Positions 24,250 through 33,473 are shown, numbered from the stretch's first letter. The stretch: DNA of 64,000 nucleotides from Streptomyces sp. TLI_146 (GCF_002846415.1 NZ_PJMX01000001.1:1860001-1924000), one strand, 5' to 3'. Translations and numbers: made by a program. The notes: generated by a model from the sequence alone, not told the origin.

Positions 24250-25967
24250 TCCCCAGCATCAACGATTCCGGCGACAAGACCATCGGCCTCCTCAACTACC
24301 TGTACAGCCCCGGACGCGCCGAGGAACACGTCGACCCGCACCTCGTCGCGTCCTTCGACGACATGGCGCCCGACCCCGGCCGCACCGCCGACTTCGACGC
24401 CGCCCTTGAGGACCTGGCGCTGCTGCTCGACCAGCCCGTCGAAGCCCTGCCCGCGCACGCCCGTCCGGCCAAGCACGTGTGGCACACCTCGGTGCGTGCC
24501 GCGCCCGGCGACCGCATCCTGTCCGACGACGAATGGGCAGACATCGCCCGCCGGGTCGTTGCCGCCACCGGCATCGACCCTGGCGACGGCACGCCCGGTT
24601 GCCGATGGGCGGCCGTACGGCACGCGGACGATCACATCCACATCGTCGCGACCCTCGTGTGCGAGGACGGAAGCCGCCCCGACGACTTCCGCTCCGGAAT
24701 GCGGGCCCAGGCCGAATGCCGTCTCATCGAGAAGGAGCTGGGCCTGACCCTGGTCAACGCGGGCGACGGCACCGCCGCCAAACGGCCCACCAGCGCGGAG
24801 CGCCACAAAGCGGAGCGTCAGGGCAGGGAGCAGACCGCCCGCGAGGAACTGCGTGAAACTGTCCGTAGGGCGGTGGCCGGCGCGACCAGCGAGGAGGAGT
24901 TCTTCGACCGGCTGGCAGCCGCCGGCCTGCTCATCCGCAAGCGCACCGCGCCCTCCGGTGACCTGCTCGGCTACAAGGTCGCGCTGACCGACGACCGCAA
25001 CGAGGACAACGAGCCGGTCTACTTCGCGGGCTCCACGCTCGCCCCCGACCTCTCCCTGCCCCGCATCCGCGAACGCTGGTCCACTCCCCAGCAGGACCCC
25101 GCCGCCGTTCGGGACGACCGCGCCAGCGCACCGGGCGGTCCGGCACGGGCACGGCGCCGCGCGGCAGCCGCCGCCTGGCAGGCGGTCCTGATCATCGACC
25201 ACGGCGCCGACCACCAGGCCGCTGCCCACATCGCGGCGGCTTGTGAGGTCCTCGACGCCCTCGCCAAGACCTCCGCCGCCCACACCCGCAGGCAACTCCA
25301 AGAGGCGGCACGGGCTTTCGAGCGTGCCTCCCGCTCCCACGTACGAGCCGAGCGCGGCCACGACCGCGCCCTGCGCCAGGCCGCCCGCGACCTCATCTAC
25401 AGCGGTCCCGCCCTGGGGCGCGGCGAGGACGGCGCCACCACCGCCATGGTGATCGACATGGTCGCCTTCCTGGTCATCGCCGCGGCCCACTGGCACGGCC
25501 GGAAGAACCACGCCCAGCAGGCCGCTGCCGCCCGTCAGGCCGCCGAACACCTGCGCGCGGCCTACCAGTCCGCAGCCCAGCACCCGATGGCCGTCCTGCG
25601 CCACCGTGGCCGCCGCCTCTCCCAACCGCTCCAGCGCCGCCAGGCGGCCCACCTGCGCCAGGCAGTACCGGAGTTGGCCGAGCAGGTCCTCGCCGAGCCC
25701 GGCTGGCATGCGCTCGCCGCGACCCTCGCGGACGTCGAAGCCGCCGGCCACGAGCCTGCCGCCCTGCTCGCCGAGGCTGTCGCACGCCGCGAACTCGATA
25801 CGGCCGAGTCGGTCAGCGACGTCCTGGTCTGGCGGCTGCGGCGCCTGGCCGACCTGCCCGCCGACGCCTCCGCCATGCCCGAGCCGGGCACCGCCACACC
25901 GCAACGCTCCGGGCGGCCGCAGCGGACCTCCGCGGGGCGCAACGACCGTCCCAGGAAGACGAGATGA
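24246..25967 (+). CDS. Relaxase/mobilization nuclease
   Basis: A 573-residue relaxase. The N-terminal nuclease domain (about 1-200) contains KHVWHTSVRAAPGD and the metal-binding HADDHIHIVAT triad (His126, His130, His132). The remainder (250-573) is long Ala/Arg-rich helix, as in actinobacterial relaxases. It would cleave oriT and lead the strand into the recipient. ATG 24246 overlaps the MobC stop. No FtsK/TraB-type transfer ATPase is in the window, so the element appears mobilizable rather than self-transmissible here. Confidence 0.85.
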   Translation: MIPSINDSGDKTIGLLNYLYSPGRAEEHVDPHLVASFDDMAPDPGRTADFDAALEDLALLLDQPVEALPAHARPAKHVWHTSVRAAPGDRILSDDEWADIARRVVAATGIDPGDGTPGCRWAAVRHADDHIHIVATLVCEDGSRPDDFRSGMRAQAECRLIEKELGLTLVNAGDGTAAKRPTSAERHKAERQGREQTAREELRETVRRAVAGATSEEEFFDRLAAAGLLIRKRTAPSGDLLGYKVALTDDRNEDNEPVYFAGSTLAPDLSLPRIRERWSTPQQDPAAVRDDRASAPGGPARARRRAAAAAWQAVLIIDHGADHQAAAHIAAACEVLDALAKTSAAHTRRQLQEAARAFERASRSHVRAERGHDRALRQAARDLIYSGPALGRGEDGATTAMVIDMVAFLVIAAAHWHGRKNHAQQAAAARQAAEHLRAAYQSAAQHPMAVLRHRGRRLSQPLQRRQAAHLRQAVPELAEQVLAEPGWHALAATLADVEAAGHEPAALLAEAVARRELDTAESVSDVLVWRLRRLADLPADASAMPEPGTATPQRSGRPQRTSAGRNDRPRKTR

Positions 25968-26047
25968 TTCCCGAATGTGCAAGTTGCAGCAGCTCAGGAC
26001 CCTGGGGCACTGTCCGTGTGGCCGATGAAAGACGAAGAGGGGGACAT

Positions 26048-26497
26048 ATGTTTCGACGCCGCGCGGACCGCGAGTTCCGTGACGCCCAGCTCGCCGGCCA
26101 GGCGATGCTGCAGATGCACGCGAACTGGCCGGCGCCCGACTTCGCCGACCCGGCCGCCGAGCCTGCGACTCCCGCCCACGGCGGAGGCATCGAAGAGGTG
26201 CCCGACTTTCCGCCGCAGGAGCTTCGCGCGCCATCGCGCCACGAGGTCGAGGGACTGATGATGCGCTGGGAGCAGCCGCTCGTCGTCGACGGCGAGGTGC
26301 GCGAGTGCCCGCAGTGCGGCGCGTACCGGGACTGGATCGTCTTCAGCATGCGCGACGACACGGTCTGGCTGCGCTGCCGCGCTGGCCACAACACCGCCGA
26401 GCCGCGTCTGGACCCGGCCTGGTACAACCGCAACTCCGGTCCGGTGGACCACTTCCACCCCACCCTGGACGACGGCCTGCGCCACCTGGGCCACTGA
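26048..26497 (+). CDS. Hypothetical protein with zinc-ribbon-like motif
   Basis: A 149-residue protein. ATG 26048 follows AGGGGGA at 4-base spacing, which outweighs the ATG at 25964 overlapping the relaxase stop. An acidic N-terminal region is followed by ECPQCGAYRDW and LRCRAGHN (two Cys pairs plus His, probably zinc binding). Small zinc-ribbon proteins of this kind often close transfer operons in Streptomyces elements. Function unknown. Confidence 0.6.
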   Translation: MFRRRADREFRDAQLAGQAMLQMHANWPAPDFADPAAEPATPAHGGGIEEVPDFPPQELRAPSRHEVEGLMMRWEQPLVVDGEVRECPQCGAYRDWIVFSMRDDTVWLRCRAGHNTAEPRLDPAWYNRNSGPVDHFHPTLDDGLRHLGH

Positions 26498-26581
26498 CCG
26501 CCCGTACCCCCCTCCCCGCCGGCAGCGGATCGCGTGTCGGCCCCAGTCAGACCGCCCGCTCCGCACACCAGGGGGTTTCAC

Positions 26582-27253
26582 TTGCGTCACCACACCACGG
26601 CCGCCCTTGTCCTGACTGCACTTACTCTTACCGCCTGCTCCGCCGCCCCCTCCGGCACGTCGCCGACAGCGTCCTCCTCGCCCCGCGGTGGAAGCGATGC
26701 CGTCGGCGCGAAGTCGCTGTCCTCGGCCGTGCTGAGCAAGCGGCTGCTGACCGAGAAGGACCTGGGCGAGGGCTACGTGCGCAAAGCCGAGCGAACTCAG
26801 CACAACGACGACTTCGCGGTGATCGGCTGCCCCGCCCTCAACCAGCTCGGCGGGGACACGGCGACCGGCCAGGGCCTCGACTTCCCGAACAAGGTGAAGG
26901 CCACGTTCGCCTACAACGGCGACAGCGACTCCGAGGTGGCCGAGGAGCTGTACAGCGACACCGCGCAGAAGCTGTCAGACGGCGTCGGCCGCATCTTCGA
27001 GGCGATGGCCTCCTGCCCGACGTACCAGGTCGTCTCGGGCAGCACCGCCATCGACATGACCACCCAGACGACCGGCGCCCCCCAGCTCGGTGAGGAGCGT
27101 TGGAGCCAGCTGCTCACCTACTCCACGGGCGGTCAGCGCAGCGTCGTCAAGCAGACGGCGATCCGTAGCGGCAACGTCCTGGTGATCGTCTCCGGTTCGC
27201 CCGGACTCCTGGACGCGCACCTGGGCAAGGCGTTCGCCAAGGCCACCGTCTAG
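26582..27253 (+). CDS. Secreted lipoprotein
   Basis: A 223-residue lipoprotein. TTG 26582 follows AGGGGG; the N terminus LRHHTTAALVLTALTLTAC ends in a lipobox with Cys19. A Ser/Thr/Pro linker leads to a mature domain of about 170 residues (LLTEKDLGEGYVRKAE...VIGCPALNQ), resembling extracytoplasmic sensor-type lipoproteins of actinobacteria. A longer in-frame ATG at 26534 would spoil the signal peptide. It may act in surface exclusion or be cargo. A strong terminator follows. Confidence 0.75.
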   Translation: MRHHTTAALVLTALTLTACSAAPSGTSPTASSSPRGGSDAVGAKSLSSAVLSKRLLTEKDLGEGYVRKAERTQHNDDFAVIGCPALNQLGGDTATGQGLDFPNKVKATFAYNGDSDSEVAEELYSDTAQKLSDGVGRIFEAMASCPTYQVVSGSTAIDMTTQTTGAPQLGEERWSQLLTYSTGGQRSVVKQTAIRSGNVLVIVSGSPGLLDAHLGKAFAKATV

Positions 27254-27270
27254 CCCACCGTCGTCTCAGC

Positions 27271-27301
27271 AGCCCCGCGTGCGCGTGCCGCTCGCGGGGC
27301 T
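27271..27301 (+). terminator. Hairpin terminator after the lipoprotein gene
   Basis: A perfect 9-bp inverted repeat (AGCCCCGCG at 27271-27279, CGCGGGGCT at 27293-27301) begins 18 bases after the stop codon. Confidence 0.75.
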
Positions 27302-27384
27302 GTGTGCTGCCTGGACGGGTGTTCCGCGTCAGTTCGCGCGTGTTGTACTGAGCCGAGCAGGGCTTTGGTGTACTCACCGATGCC

Positions 27385-27561
27385 TGCGACCAGCGACCTG
27401 CTTGCCGACCGTAGAACACCGTCACGTCGATTGCGAAGCTACCCGGCGTCTCCAGGAACACGATCTACAACTACCTGCCCGAGTTGAAGAGCGGCCGCCT
27501 CGCACTCGCTGAGGCGAAGCGCACGCCGGTACTGCCCCAGCCCACCAGGCCCGAGGACTGA
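27385..27561 (+). pseudogene. Serine recombinase C-terminal remnant
   Basis: The frame ending at TGA 27559-27561 encodes VTSIAKLPGVSRNTIYNYLP followed by ELKSGRLALAEA, the Hin/resolvase-type C-terminal HTH. The matching preceding residues (SDLLADRRT) lie in another frame around 27385-27412, and the catalytic domain is absent. It is the decayed 3' end of a site-specific serine recombinase, directly upstream of the first protease-STAND module. Confidence 0.65.
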
Positions 27562-27779
27562 TTACCGCCGTTTGCGGCTGGTGACGATCCTGCTGGCTTA
27601 TTCCGTGCCCGGCGGGGCTGGCGGCTCGTTGGTCGGGGCAGCGGCGGTCGTCTTGGCGTTCCCGGTCGCGCCCGTTGGCGGACCTATCCGGCTGTTTCCC
27701 TCCTCCCGGCCCGTAGGGGGTGGGAGGCTGGCAATTCAGTGCTCGCTGCCCGCGCGGGGCGGGGCGGAAGGGGACAGCG

Positions 27780-28112
27780 ATGGCCGGGAACGGTGTGGGG
27801 GACGACGAGTTGGACCTCGCGGACGCGATCACCCTCCTGCGGGAGCAGGTCGCCGAGGCCCAGCGCCGGGTCGCCGACGACGGGGACCAGGGGGTCGGTT
27901 TCGGGCTGGGCGAGATCACCGTGGAGCTCGGCATGGAACTGGCCCGCACCCGCGGTGTGGACGGCGGCCTGCGCTTCAGCGTGGTCAACCTCGGCGGGAA
28001 GAAGGAGACCACCCGCAAGACCACCCACACGGTGACCGTGCGTCTCAAGCCGCACCTGCCCGGCGCCGGTGATCCCGGCGACACCGAGGTCGGCGACGAG
28101 GACGACATGTAA
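27780..28112 (+). CDS. Trypco2-like small protein (trypsin-co-occurring domain), module 1
   Basis: A 110-residue protein. An N-terminal acidic/helical part (LDLADAITLLREQVAEAQRR) is followed by a beta-rich domain (GVGFGLGEITVELGMELART, LRFSVVNLGGKKE, THTVTVRLKPHL). This matches the small proteins described beside trypsin-STAND genes as trypsin-co-occurring domain 2. ATG 27780 follows GGAAGGGGA. It lies 55 bp upstream of the protease-STAND gene. Its paralogue at 36504 is recognisable along the whole length. Its role is unknown: protease inhibitor, substrate or sensor partner are all open. Confidence 0.75.
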   Translation: MAGNGVGDDELDLADAITLLREQVAEAQRRVADDGDQGVGFGLGEITVELGMELARTRGVDGGLRFSVVNLGGKKETTRKTTHTVTVRLKPHLPGAGDPGDTEVGDEDDM

Positions 28113-28167
28113 CCGCCAGCCCGGAAGCTGACCGGACGACAGGCGACGGGACGAGACGGGGAGGACG

Positions 28168-31100
28168 ATGGAGTCTGATCGGGTCGTACAGATTCGCGTC
28201 CCCAAACCGGACGGCGCCGCGCAGGCCAAGCCGTGGTTCGGCAGCGGCTACCTGGTCGCGCCCCGCCTGGTCCTGACCGCTGCCCACGTCCTGGGCAGCG
28301 CGGCCGCCACCGGGCAGGGCGGGGTCTTGGTGAGCCGGTCCGGTGCGGGCGGGCGGCAGTTCGCGGGTACCGTGCGCTGGTGCCGGTACGACGACACCGT
28401 GGACGCCGCCCTGGTCGAAGTCGACGACCACGCCGACTGGCAGATCCCCAACTCCCTGCGCGGCCTGCGCACCCGCCCGCCTCAGCGCTGGGGCCAGTTC
28501 ATCGGCCCCCACCACGCGCAACCCGTCCAGGCCCGCGGCTACCCCCGCCTGCAAAAGGACCAGTCCGGCCGCGGAGCCGAACCGCTCCAAGGCCACGTCA
28601 ACCCCCTCACCGGCGACCCGGCAGGCCGCTACGAGGTCCTCAGCCTGGACCCCCTGCCCGCCACCGCCCCCACAACGCCCGGGGCCAAAGGAACCAAATG
28701 GTCGGGAATCTCCGGGGCCGCCCTGCTGTCCGGGGACCTGCTCGTCGGGGTCCTGCGCCAGGACCGCAAGGCCACCCACGGGGCCCGGCTGACCGCCACC
28801 CGCACCCTCGACCTGCTCGCCGACCCCGCCTTCCGCAGCCTGATCCACCGCCACAGCACCGAACCACCCACCCTCAACCCCTGCCCGGAGACCGGATGGC
28901 CACCCGTCCTGGAAGCCGTCGAGCCGGCCGGACTGCTGGCACCGGCCGCAACCGAGCGGGACCTGCGCTCACCGGCGATGCTCCTGCGCGCCGACGCCGA
29001 AGCCGTCACCTTCCACGGCCGCCACGACGAACTCCGCGACCTGCGCGCCTGGTGCCACGACGCGCGGGAGACCTTCTCCGTGCGGGTGCTGACCGGCCCG
29101 GGCGGCCAGGGCAAGACCCGCCTCGCCCGCCACCTCACCACCCAGCTGCGCGAGCACGGATGGATCACCGGGCACCTGCGCGCCGACCTCACCGACGACC
29201 CCCAAGGCCCAGGCCCCGACTGGAGTGTCCTGGACACCGCCACCCACCCCCGGCTGCTGGTCGTCGACTACGCCGAAACCCTGCCCCACCAGGTCCGCCG
29301 CCTGGTCGAACACCTCCGCACCAGCCACCACCCCACCCGCCTCCTGCTCCTGGCGAGAGCCGACGGGGACTGGAAGAACGACACCCTCGACGCCACCGCG
29401 CCCACCCGCGCGATCCTGGCCGGCGCCCCCGTCACCGACCTCGCCCCCCTGATCCCGCGCACCGCCCACACCCACACCCGCGCCACCGCCTTCACCACCG
29501 CGGCCACCGGCCTGGCCCGGCTGCTGGGCCAGCTCCCCGATCACGCCGCCACCGACTGGGCCGCCCTGGCCACCATCGTGCGGCCTCCCGACGACCTCAC
29601 CCACCCCCGCTACGACTCCGTCCTCACTTTGCAGATGACCGCCCTGGTCACGCTCCTGCAACACGGCCCCGCCCCCGTGGACACCGACCCCGGCCAGCCC
29701 GCCGAGGCCACCTTGCTCAGCCACGAGGAGCGCTACTGGGGCGGCACCGCGAAATCACCCATGTTCAAGCTCGGCGACCTGACGATGGACACCCTGCGGG
29801 ACGCGGTGGCCGCCGCGGCGGTGTGCGGAGCCGCCGACCCAACCGAAGCCCTGACCGTCACGGCCGCGGTCCCCGACCTCCCCGGCGGCCGGGCCCGGGC
29901 CGTCGCGCGGTGGCTGGGCTTCCTCTACCCACCGGCCCCCGGCCGCTACTGGGGCTCCCTGCAACCCGACCGCATCGCCGAACACCACGCCTCCACCCAG
30001 CTCACCGGCCCCGACAGCTTCCTGCCCGCCCTCATGACCCAGGCATCGGCCACTCAGCAGGCCCAGGCCCTGACCGTGATGGCCCGCGCCGCCATCGGCC
30101 ACGCCAACGCCGGCCGCCCCACCGTCAGCACCGACGTCCTGCACACCATCGACACCGCCTTGAACACTGCCCCACCCACACCCGATGCCCTCCAAGCGGC
30201 ATCCGCCGCGCTTCCCCGTCCCTCCCGCGCCGTGGCCCCCCTCGCCCTGCGACTCCACCACGACCTGACCTCTGTGTACCGGCGGCTGGCGGCGGCCAAC
30301 CCCGACGCCTACGAACCCGGCCTCGCCGCCTCGCTCAACAACCTGTCGATCCATTACGGGGAGGTGGGGCGGCGGGCGGAGGGCCTGACCGCGAGCGAGG
30401 AAGCCACCTCCGTGTACCGACGACTGGCGACGGCCAACCCCGACGCTCACGAACCCGACCTCGCTGCCTCGCTCAACAACCTGTCCGTCGACTACGGGGA
30501 GGTGGGGCGGCGGGCGGAGGGCCTGACCGCGAGCGAGGAAGCCACCGCGATCAGGCGGCGGCTGGCGGCAGCCAACCCCGACGCCCACGAACCCGGCCTC
30601 GCCATGTCGCTCAACAACCTGTCGATCCATTACGGGGAGGTGGGGCGGCGGGCGGAGGGCCTGACCGCGAGCGAGGAAGCCACCTCCGTGTACCGGCGGC
30701 TGGCGGCGGCCAACCCCGACGCCTACGACCCCGACCTCGCCATGTCGCTCAACAACCTGTCGATCCATTACGGGGCGGTGGGGCGGCGGGCGGAGGGCCT
30801 GACCGCGAGCGAGGAAGCCACCTCCGTGTACCGGCGGCTGGCGGCGGCCAACCCCGACGCCTACGACCCCGACCTCGCCATGTCGCTCAACAACCTGTCG
30901 ATCCGTTACGGGGCGGTGGGGCGGCGGGCGGAGGGCCTGACCGCGAGCGAGGAAGCCACCTCCGTGTACCGGCGGCTGGCGACGGCCAACCCCGACGCCC
31001 ACGAACCCGACCTCGCTGCCTCGCTCAACAACCTGTCCGTCGACTACGGGGCGGTGGGGCGGCGGGCGGAGGGCCTGACCGCGAGCGAGGAAGCCACCGC

Positions 31101-31818
31101 GATCAGGCGGCGGCTGGCGGCAGCCAACCCCGACGCCCACGACCCCGACCTCGCCATGTCGCTCAACAACCTGTCGATCCATTACGGGGAGGTGGGGCGG
31201 CGGGCGGAGGGCCTGACCGCGAGCGAGGAAGCCACCTCCGTGTACCGACGACTGGCGACGGCCAACCCCGACGCCCACGAACCCGACCTCGCTGCCTCGC
31301 TCAACAACCTGTCCGTCGACTACGGGGAGGTGGGGCGGCGGGCGGAGGGCCTGACCGCGAGCGAGGAAGCCACCGCGATCAGGCGGCGGCTGGCGGCAGC
31401 CAACCCCGACGCCCACGAACCCGACCTCGCTGCCTCGCTCAACAACCTGTCCGTCGACTACGGGGAGGTGGGGCGGCGGGCGGAGGGCCTGACCGCGAGC
31501 GAGGAAGCCACCGCGATCAGGCGGCGGCTGGCGGCAGCCAACCCCGACGCCTACGAACCCGACCTCGCCGCCTCGCTGTGGGCAACTGCCTGGGTGCAGC
31601 TCAGGGGGCCGGAAAATCTCCCCCTCGCATTGGAAGCAGTAACCGAAGCAGTAGCGATATTCACCAAACTGGCCGAGCACACGCCTGCGGCCTACCGTGA
31701 CCGCCTGCAGGCGGCGAGAGGCACGCTGGCCGACGTCCTGGAGGCCATGGGCAGCGCCCAAGAAGCGTCGGACGTGCGCCGACTTCTCAACGGCGAGGAG
31801 CGTGGATCGACTGCCTGA
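28168..31818 (+). CDS. Trypsin-STAND NTPase-TPR protein (NLR-like), module 1
   Basis: A 1216-residue three-part protein. Residues 1-225 are a trypsin-fold serine protease with an apparent triad His40 (LTAAHVL), Asp79 (DTVDAAL) and Ser182 (WSGISGAAL). Residues about 280-700 are a STAND NTPase with Walker A GPGGQGKT at 310-317 and Walker B LLVVDYAE at 363-370. Residues about 710-1125 are nine near-identical 46-residue TPR-type repeats, followed by a degenerate one. The architecture is that of bacterial NLR-like conflict proteins: ligand binding by TPRs should trigger oligomerisation and protease activation. ATG 28168 follows GGGGAGG. No signal peptide, so it is cytoplasmic. The target is unknown. 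Confidence 0.9.
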   Translation: MESDRVVQIRVPKPDGAAQAKPWFGSGYLVAPRLVLTAAHVLGSAAATGQGGVLVSRSGAGGRQFAGTVRWCRYDDTVDAALVEVDDHADWQIPNSLRGLRTRPPQRWGQFIGPHHAQPVQARGYPRLQKDQSGRGAEPLQGHVNPLTGDPAGRYEVLSLDPLPATAPTTPGAKGTKWSGISGAALLSGDLLVGVLRQDRKATHGARLTATRTLDLLADPAFRSLIHRHSTEPPTLNPCPETGWPPVLEAVEPAGLLAPAATERDLRSPAMLLRADAEAVTFHGRHDELRDLRAWCHDARETFSVRVLTGPGGQGKTRLARHLTTQLREHGWITGHLRADLTDDPQGPGPDWSVLDTATHPRLLVVDYAETLPHQVRRLVEHLRTSHHPTRLLLLARADGDWKNDTLDATAPTRAILAGAPVTDLAPLIPRTAHTHTRATAFTTAATGLARLLGQLPDHAATDWAALATIVRPPDDLTHPRYDSVLTLQMTALVTLLQHGPAPVDTDPGQPAEATLLSHEERYWGGTAKSPMFKLGDLTMDTLRDAVAAAAVCGAADPTEALTVTAAVPDLPGGRARAVARWLGFLYPPAPGRYWGSLQPDRIAEHHASTQLTGPDSFLPALMTQASATQQAQALTVMARAAIGHANAGRPTVSTDVLHTIDTALNTAPPTPDALQAASAALPRPSRAVAPLALRLHHDLTSVYRRLAAANPDAYEPGLAASLNNLSIHYGEVGRRAEGLTASEEATSVYRRLATANPDAHEPDLAASLNNLSVDYGEVGRRAEGLTASEEATAIRRRLAAANPDAHEPGLAMSLNNLSIHYGEVGRRAEGLTASEEATSVYRRLAAANPDAYDPDLAMSLNNLSIHYGAVGRRAEGLTASEEATSVYRRLAAANPDAYDPDLAMSLNNLSIRYGAVGRRAEGLTASEEATSVYRRLATANPDAHEPDLAASLNNLSVDYGAVGRRAEGLTASEEATAIRRRLAAANPDAHDPDLAMSLNNLSIHYGEVGRRAEGLTASEEATSVYRRLATANPDAHEPDLAASLNNLSVDYGEVGRRAEGLTASEEATAIRRRLAAANPDAHEPDLAASLNNLSVDYGEVGRRAEGLTASEEATAIRRRLAAANPDAYEPDLAASLWATAWVQLRGPENLPLALEAVTEAVAIFTKLAEHTPAAYRDRLQAARGTLADVLEAMGSAQEASDVRRLLNGEERGSTA
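30298..31539 (+). repeat. Nine tandem 138-bp TPR-coding repeats
   Basis: Nine head-to-tail 138-bp (46-codon) units are nearly identical at DNA level. Two unit types alternate: one with LSIHY and TSVYRRL, the other with LSVDY and TAIRRRL, in the order A B A A A B A B B. Such homogeneity implies recent duplication or gene conversion. Confidence 0.9.
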
Positions 31819-31856
31819 TCCATCCGCCGCCCCGTCCTGCGGGACAGCGCGACAAC

Positions 31857-31883
31857 CCGCAGATAATGCCCCACTATCTGCGG
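31857..31883 (+). terminator. Inverted repeat after module 1
   Basis: A perfect 9-bp inverted repeat (CCGCAGATA at 31857-31865, TATCTGCGG at 31875-31883) 38 bases after the STAND stop. Another copy of the right arm context (TATCTGCGGCA) occurs near 31939, so it may instead be a recombination-site remnant. Confidence 0.5.
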
Positions 31884-31957
31884 CACCATGGAACGCCACC
31901 TGCAGGAACACTCGCCCGCCGGTGCGCGAAGCGGTCCCGTTATCTGCGGCAAGGAGG

Positions 31958-32178
31958 ACCCAGTACCCCACCGTCGTCACCCTGCGCACCGGCAAGACGT
32001 TCACCGTCCAGACCGCCGCCGACGCCTTCCTCGACTCCCTCCGCACCCCGAACGCCGAGCCGCCCTCCTGTCCTGGCTCCACTGGTGCACCGAGCACGAC
32101 CACGACACCCCCGCCCTACCCGCCTGGACCAAGCGGCTCACCCCGCCCGACTCCGACTCCCCCGCCGATGGCCGCACC
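31958..32178 (+). pseudogene. Tyrosine integrase N-terminal remnant, internally deleted
   Basis: One frame encodes PTVVTLRTGKTFTVQTAADA and then FLDSLRTPN, typical of the SAM-like N-terminal domain of XerC-type integrases in Streptomyces. It then switches frame to RAALLSWLHWCTEH and LPAWTKRL, which belong further on in such proteins. The catalytic domain is missing. It is a relic of a recombinase just downstream of module 1. Confidence 0.6.
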
Positions 32179-32313
32179 TGGCGGGGATGGCACCACCACG
32201 TCACCCTCGTCCCCGTCGCGCGCCCCCACTGCAGTTACTCCTTGCGGTCTGGACCGGCGCCTGTCCCACCTGTCACCGCGACATGCCGGTTCCCATACCA
32301 ACCTGACCAGGTC

Positions 32314-32550
32314 CTACGAGTCGCATGTGCACGTGGGCTTCTGTTCGACCCAGTGGTAGCGCCAGTACCAATTCGGGTCCCCTGCCGGAGTCCGCTTCGG
32401 TTCGCCTATGTCCGCGTACTGCTCTGTGAGGTATCGTTTCCCGCAATCGCACTCCCATATCTCCCGTGTGCGCAAAGTCTCTTCGGTGGGTGCGGGAAAG
32501 GTCCTGGCGCAGTCTTCCTTGTAGTGGTACGTGCCGACATGCTTGCTCAT
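32314..32550 (-). CDS. Small hypothetical protein with Cys pair
   Basis: A 78-residue protein. ATG 32550 has GGAG 9 bases upstream on the minus strand. It contains EDCARTF, WECDCGKRY and a C-terminal CTCDS, suggesting a small zinc-binding fold, plus an aromatic stretch (NWYWRYHWVEQ). It is lower in GC than its neighbours. Probably phage- or element-derived; function unknown. Confidence 0.5.
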   Translation of the reverse strand: MSKHVGTYHYKEDCARTFPAPTEETLRTREIWECDCGKRYLTEQYADIGEPKRTPAGDPNWYWRYHWVEQKPTCTCDS

Positions 32551-32689
32551 ATCTCGCTCCATCCTTACGTCCATAAGGCGCCACGAATGACGGCCCCGGG
32601 CACCCTGAGACATCACGGTTGATGCCGCCCGCGTGGCGGCATTGCCGTATACCGAGTACACCAGCGACGGCTTCAAGATGATCGCGCGT

Positions 32690-33022
32690 CTAACATGAGA
32701 CTTTCACGCTCACGGCGTGCATATGGCCGCGCGCAAAGACGACGACTTCAAGGGTCCCACGCCGGTTCCTGGCGTGCTGCCAGCGGTAGCCACACGTCCG
32801 GCAGCGGGAAAGGCGCGATACGCTGAGGCGTGAAGGTGTGCGCCGCCTCGAGCCACTGCCCTCGGCCTGGACATGATCGGCGGGGTGCCGCTCGCAGTCC
32901 GGGAACGCGCAGATCCAGTAGCCGCTCTCATGCAACCGATGCCCGGTGATCAACGGCAGCCGGGTGGAACGGGGCCGGTGCCATGCTTGCGTCGAATTTG
33001 GGTGGGCGGTCAGAGCGCTCAC
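32690..33022 (-). CDS. Small hypothetical zinc-finger-like protein
   Basis: A 110-residue frame starting at GTG 33022, which overlaps the stop of the upstream gene (GTGA). Cysteine/histidine clusters ICAFPDCERHPADH and SRCRTCGYRW suggest zinc binding. Host-like codon bias and the coupling support it. Function unknown. Confidence 0.45.
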   Translation of the reverse strand: MSALTAHPNSTQAWHRPRSTRLPLITGHRLHESGYWICAFPDCERHPADHVQAEGSGSRRRTPSRLSVSRLSRCRTCGYRWQHARNRRGTLEVVVFARGHMHAVSVKVSC

Positions 33023-33252
33023 TTGATCTGGTTCGAATGCTTGGCGGCCAATTTGCGGCCTACCTGGTCGGCCAATTTCACCGTAAACCGGTAGCCGGAG
33101 TGGGCGATCCGACCATCTAGTCCAGAGATCCACCAGTGCCAATGCAAGTCCTTGGTGGTGCCGAGAACGCCAGCCCGGGCAAGGTTCTGTTCGATGTGCA
33201 GTTCACAGGGACCATCCTGCGGGGGGGTGCGAAAGAACTTCAGGCGAGCCAT
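33019..33252 (-). CDS. Small hypothetical protein
   Basis: A 77-residue frame from ATG 33252: a basic N terminus (MARLKFFRTPPQDG), then LHWHWWISGLDGRIAHSGYR and a basic end. It is translationally coupled to the gene below. No recognised family. Confidence 0.45.
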   Translation of the reverse strand: MARLKFFRTPPQDGPCELHIEQNLARAGVLGTTKDLHWHWWISGLDGRIAHSGYRFTVKLADQVGRKLAAKHSNQIK

Positions 33253-33473
33253 CGGGCTGAGTTTCTGGAACTCCTCCCAGTCGTCCCGGCCAGTGCGCGG
33301 CTCGTATTCAGCCCGGCGCTTGGCCTCTCGCTTCTCGCTTCTCGCTCATGGGCACCTCCCTTGGTCTGTCTGGGTGCCCCTGTACAAGTCTGCGCCGAAA
33401 GTTCGCCAAGGTCTCGGTGGCGTTCTGTGTGATCTCTCCGCTTCAGGGGTGGCAGTACCTGGCGGAGTGCAGG

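Noticed and set aside
30298..31539. Possible CRISPR array or satellite, because of regular repeats
   Set aside because: Units are 138 bp with no spacers, stay in frame and encode TPR helices. The 132-bp repeats at 49.5 kb likewise encode WD40.
28233..31700. Second very long plus-strand frame (over 1100 codons) overlapping the module 1 STAND gene
   Set aside because: It is the shifted frame of the same gene. Repeats keep it open, but its sequence is Arg/Pro/Gly-rich and has no domains, whereas the chosen frame has protease, P-loop and TPR motifs.
27702..31818. Reading module 1 as a simple secreted trypsin
   Set aside because: There is no signal peptide, and the protease domain is fused to a STAND NTPase and TPRs, which fits a cytoplasmic sensor.
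29755..32103. Minus-strand repeat-containing frame opposite the TPR array, and a similar one opposite the WD40 array (49432-51147)
   Set aside because: Both are generated by the tandem repeats of the sense genes; no start signal and no recognisable fold.
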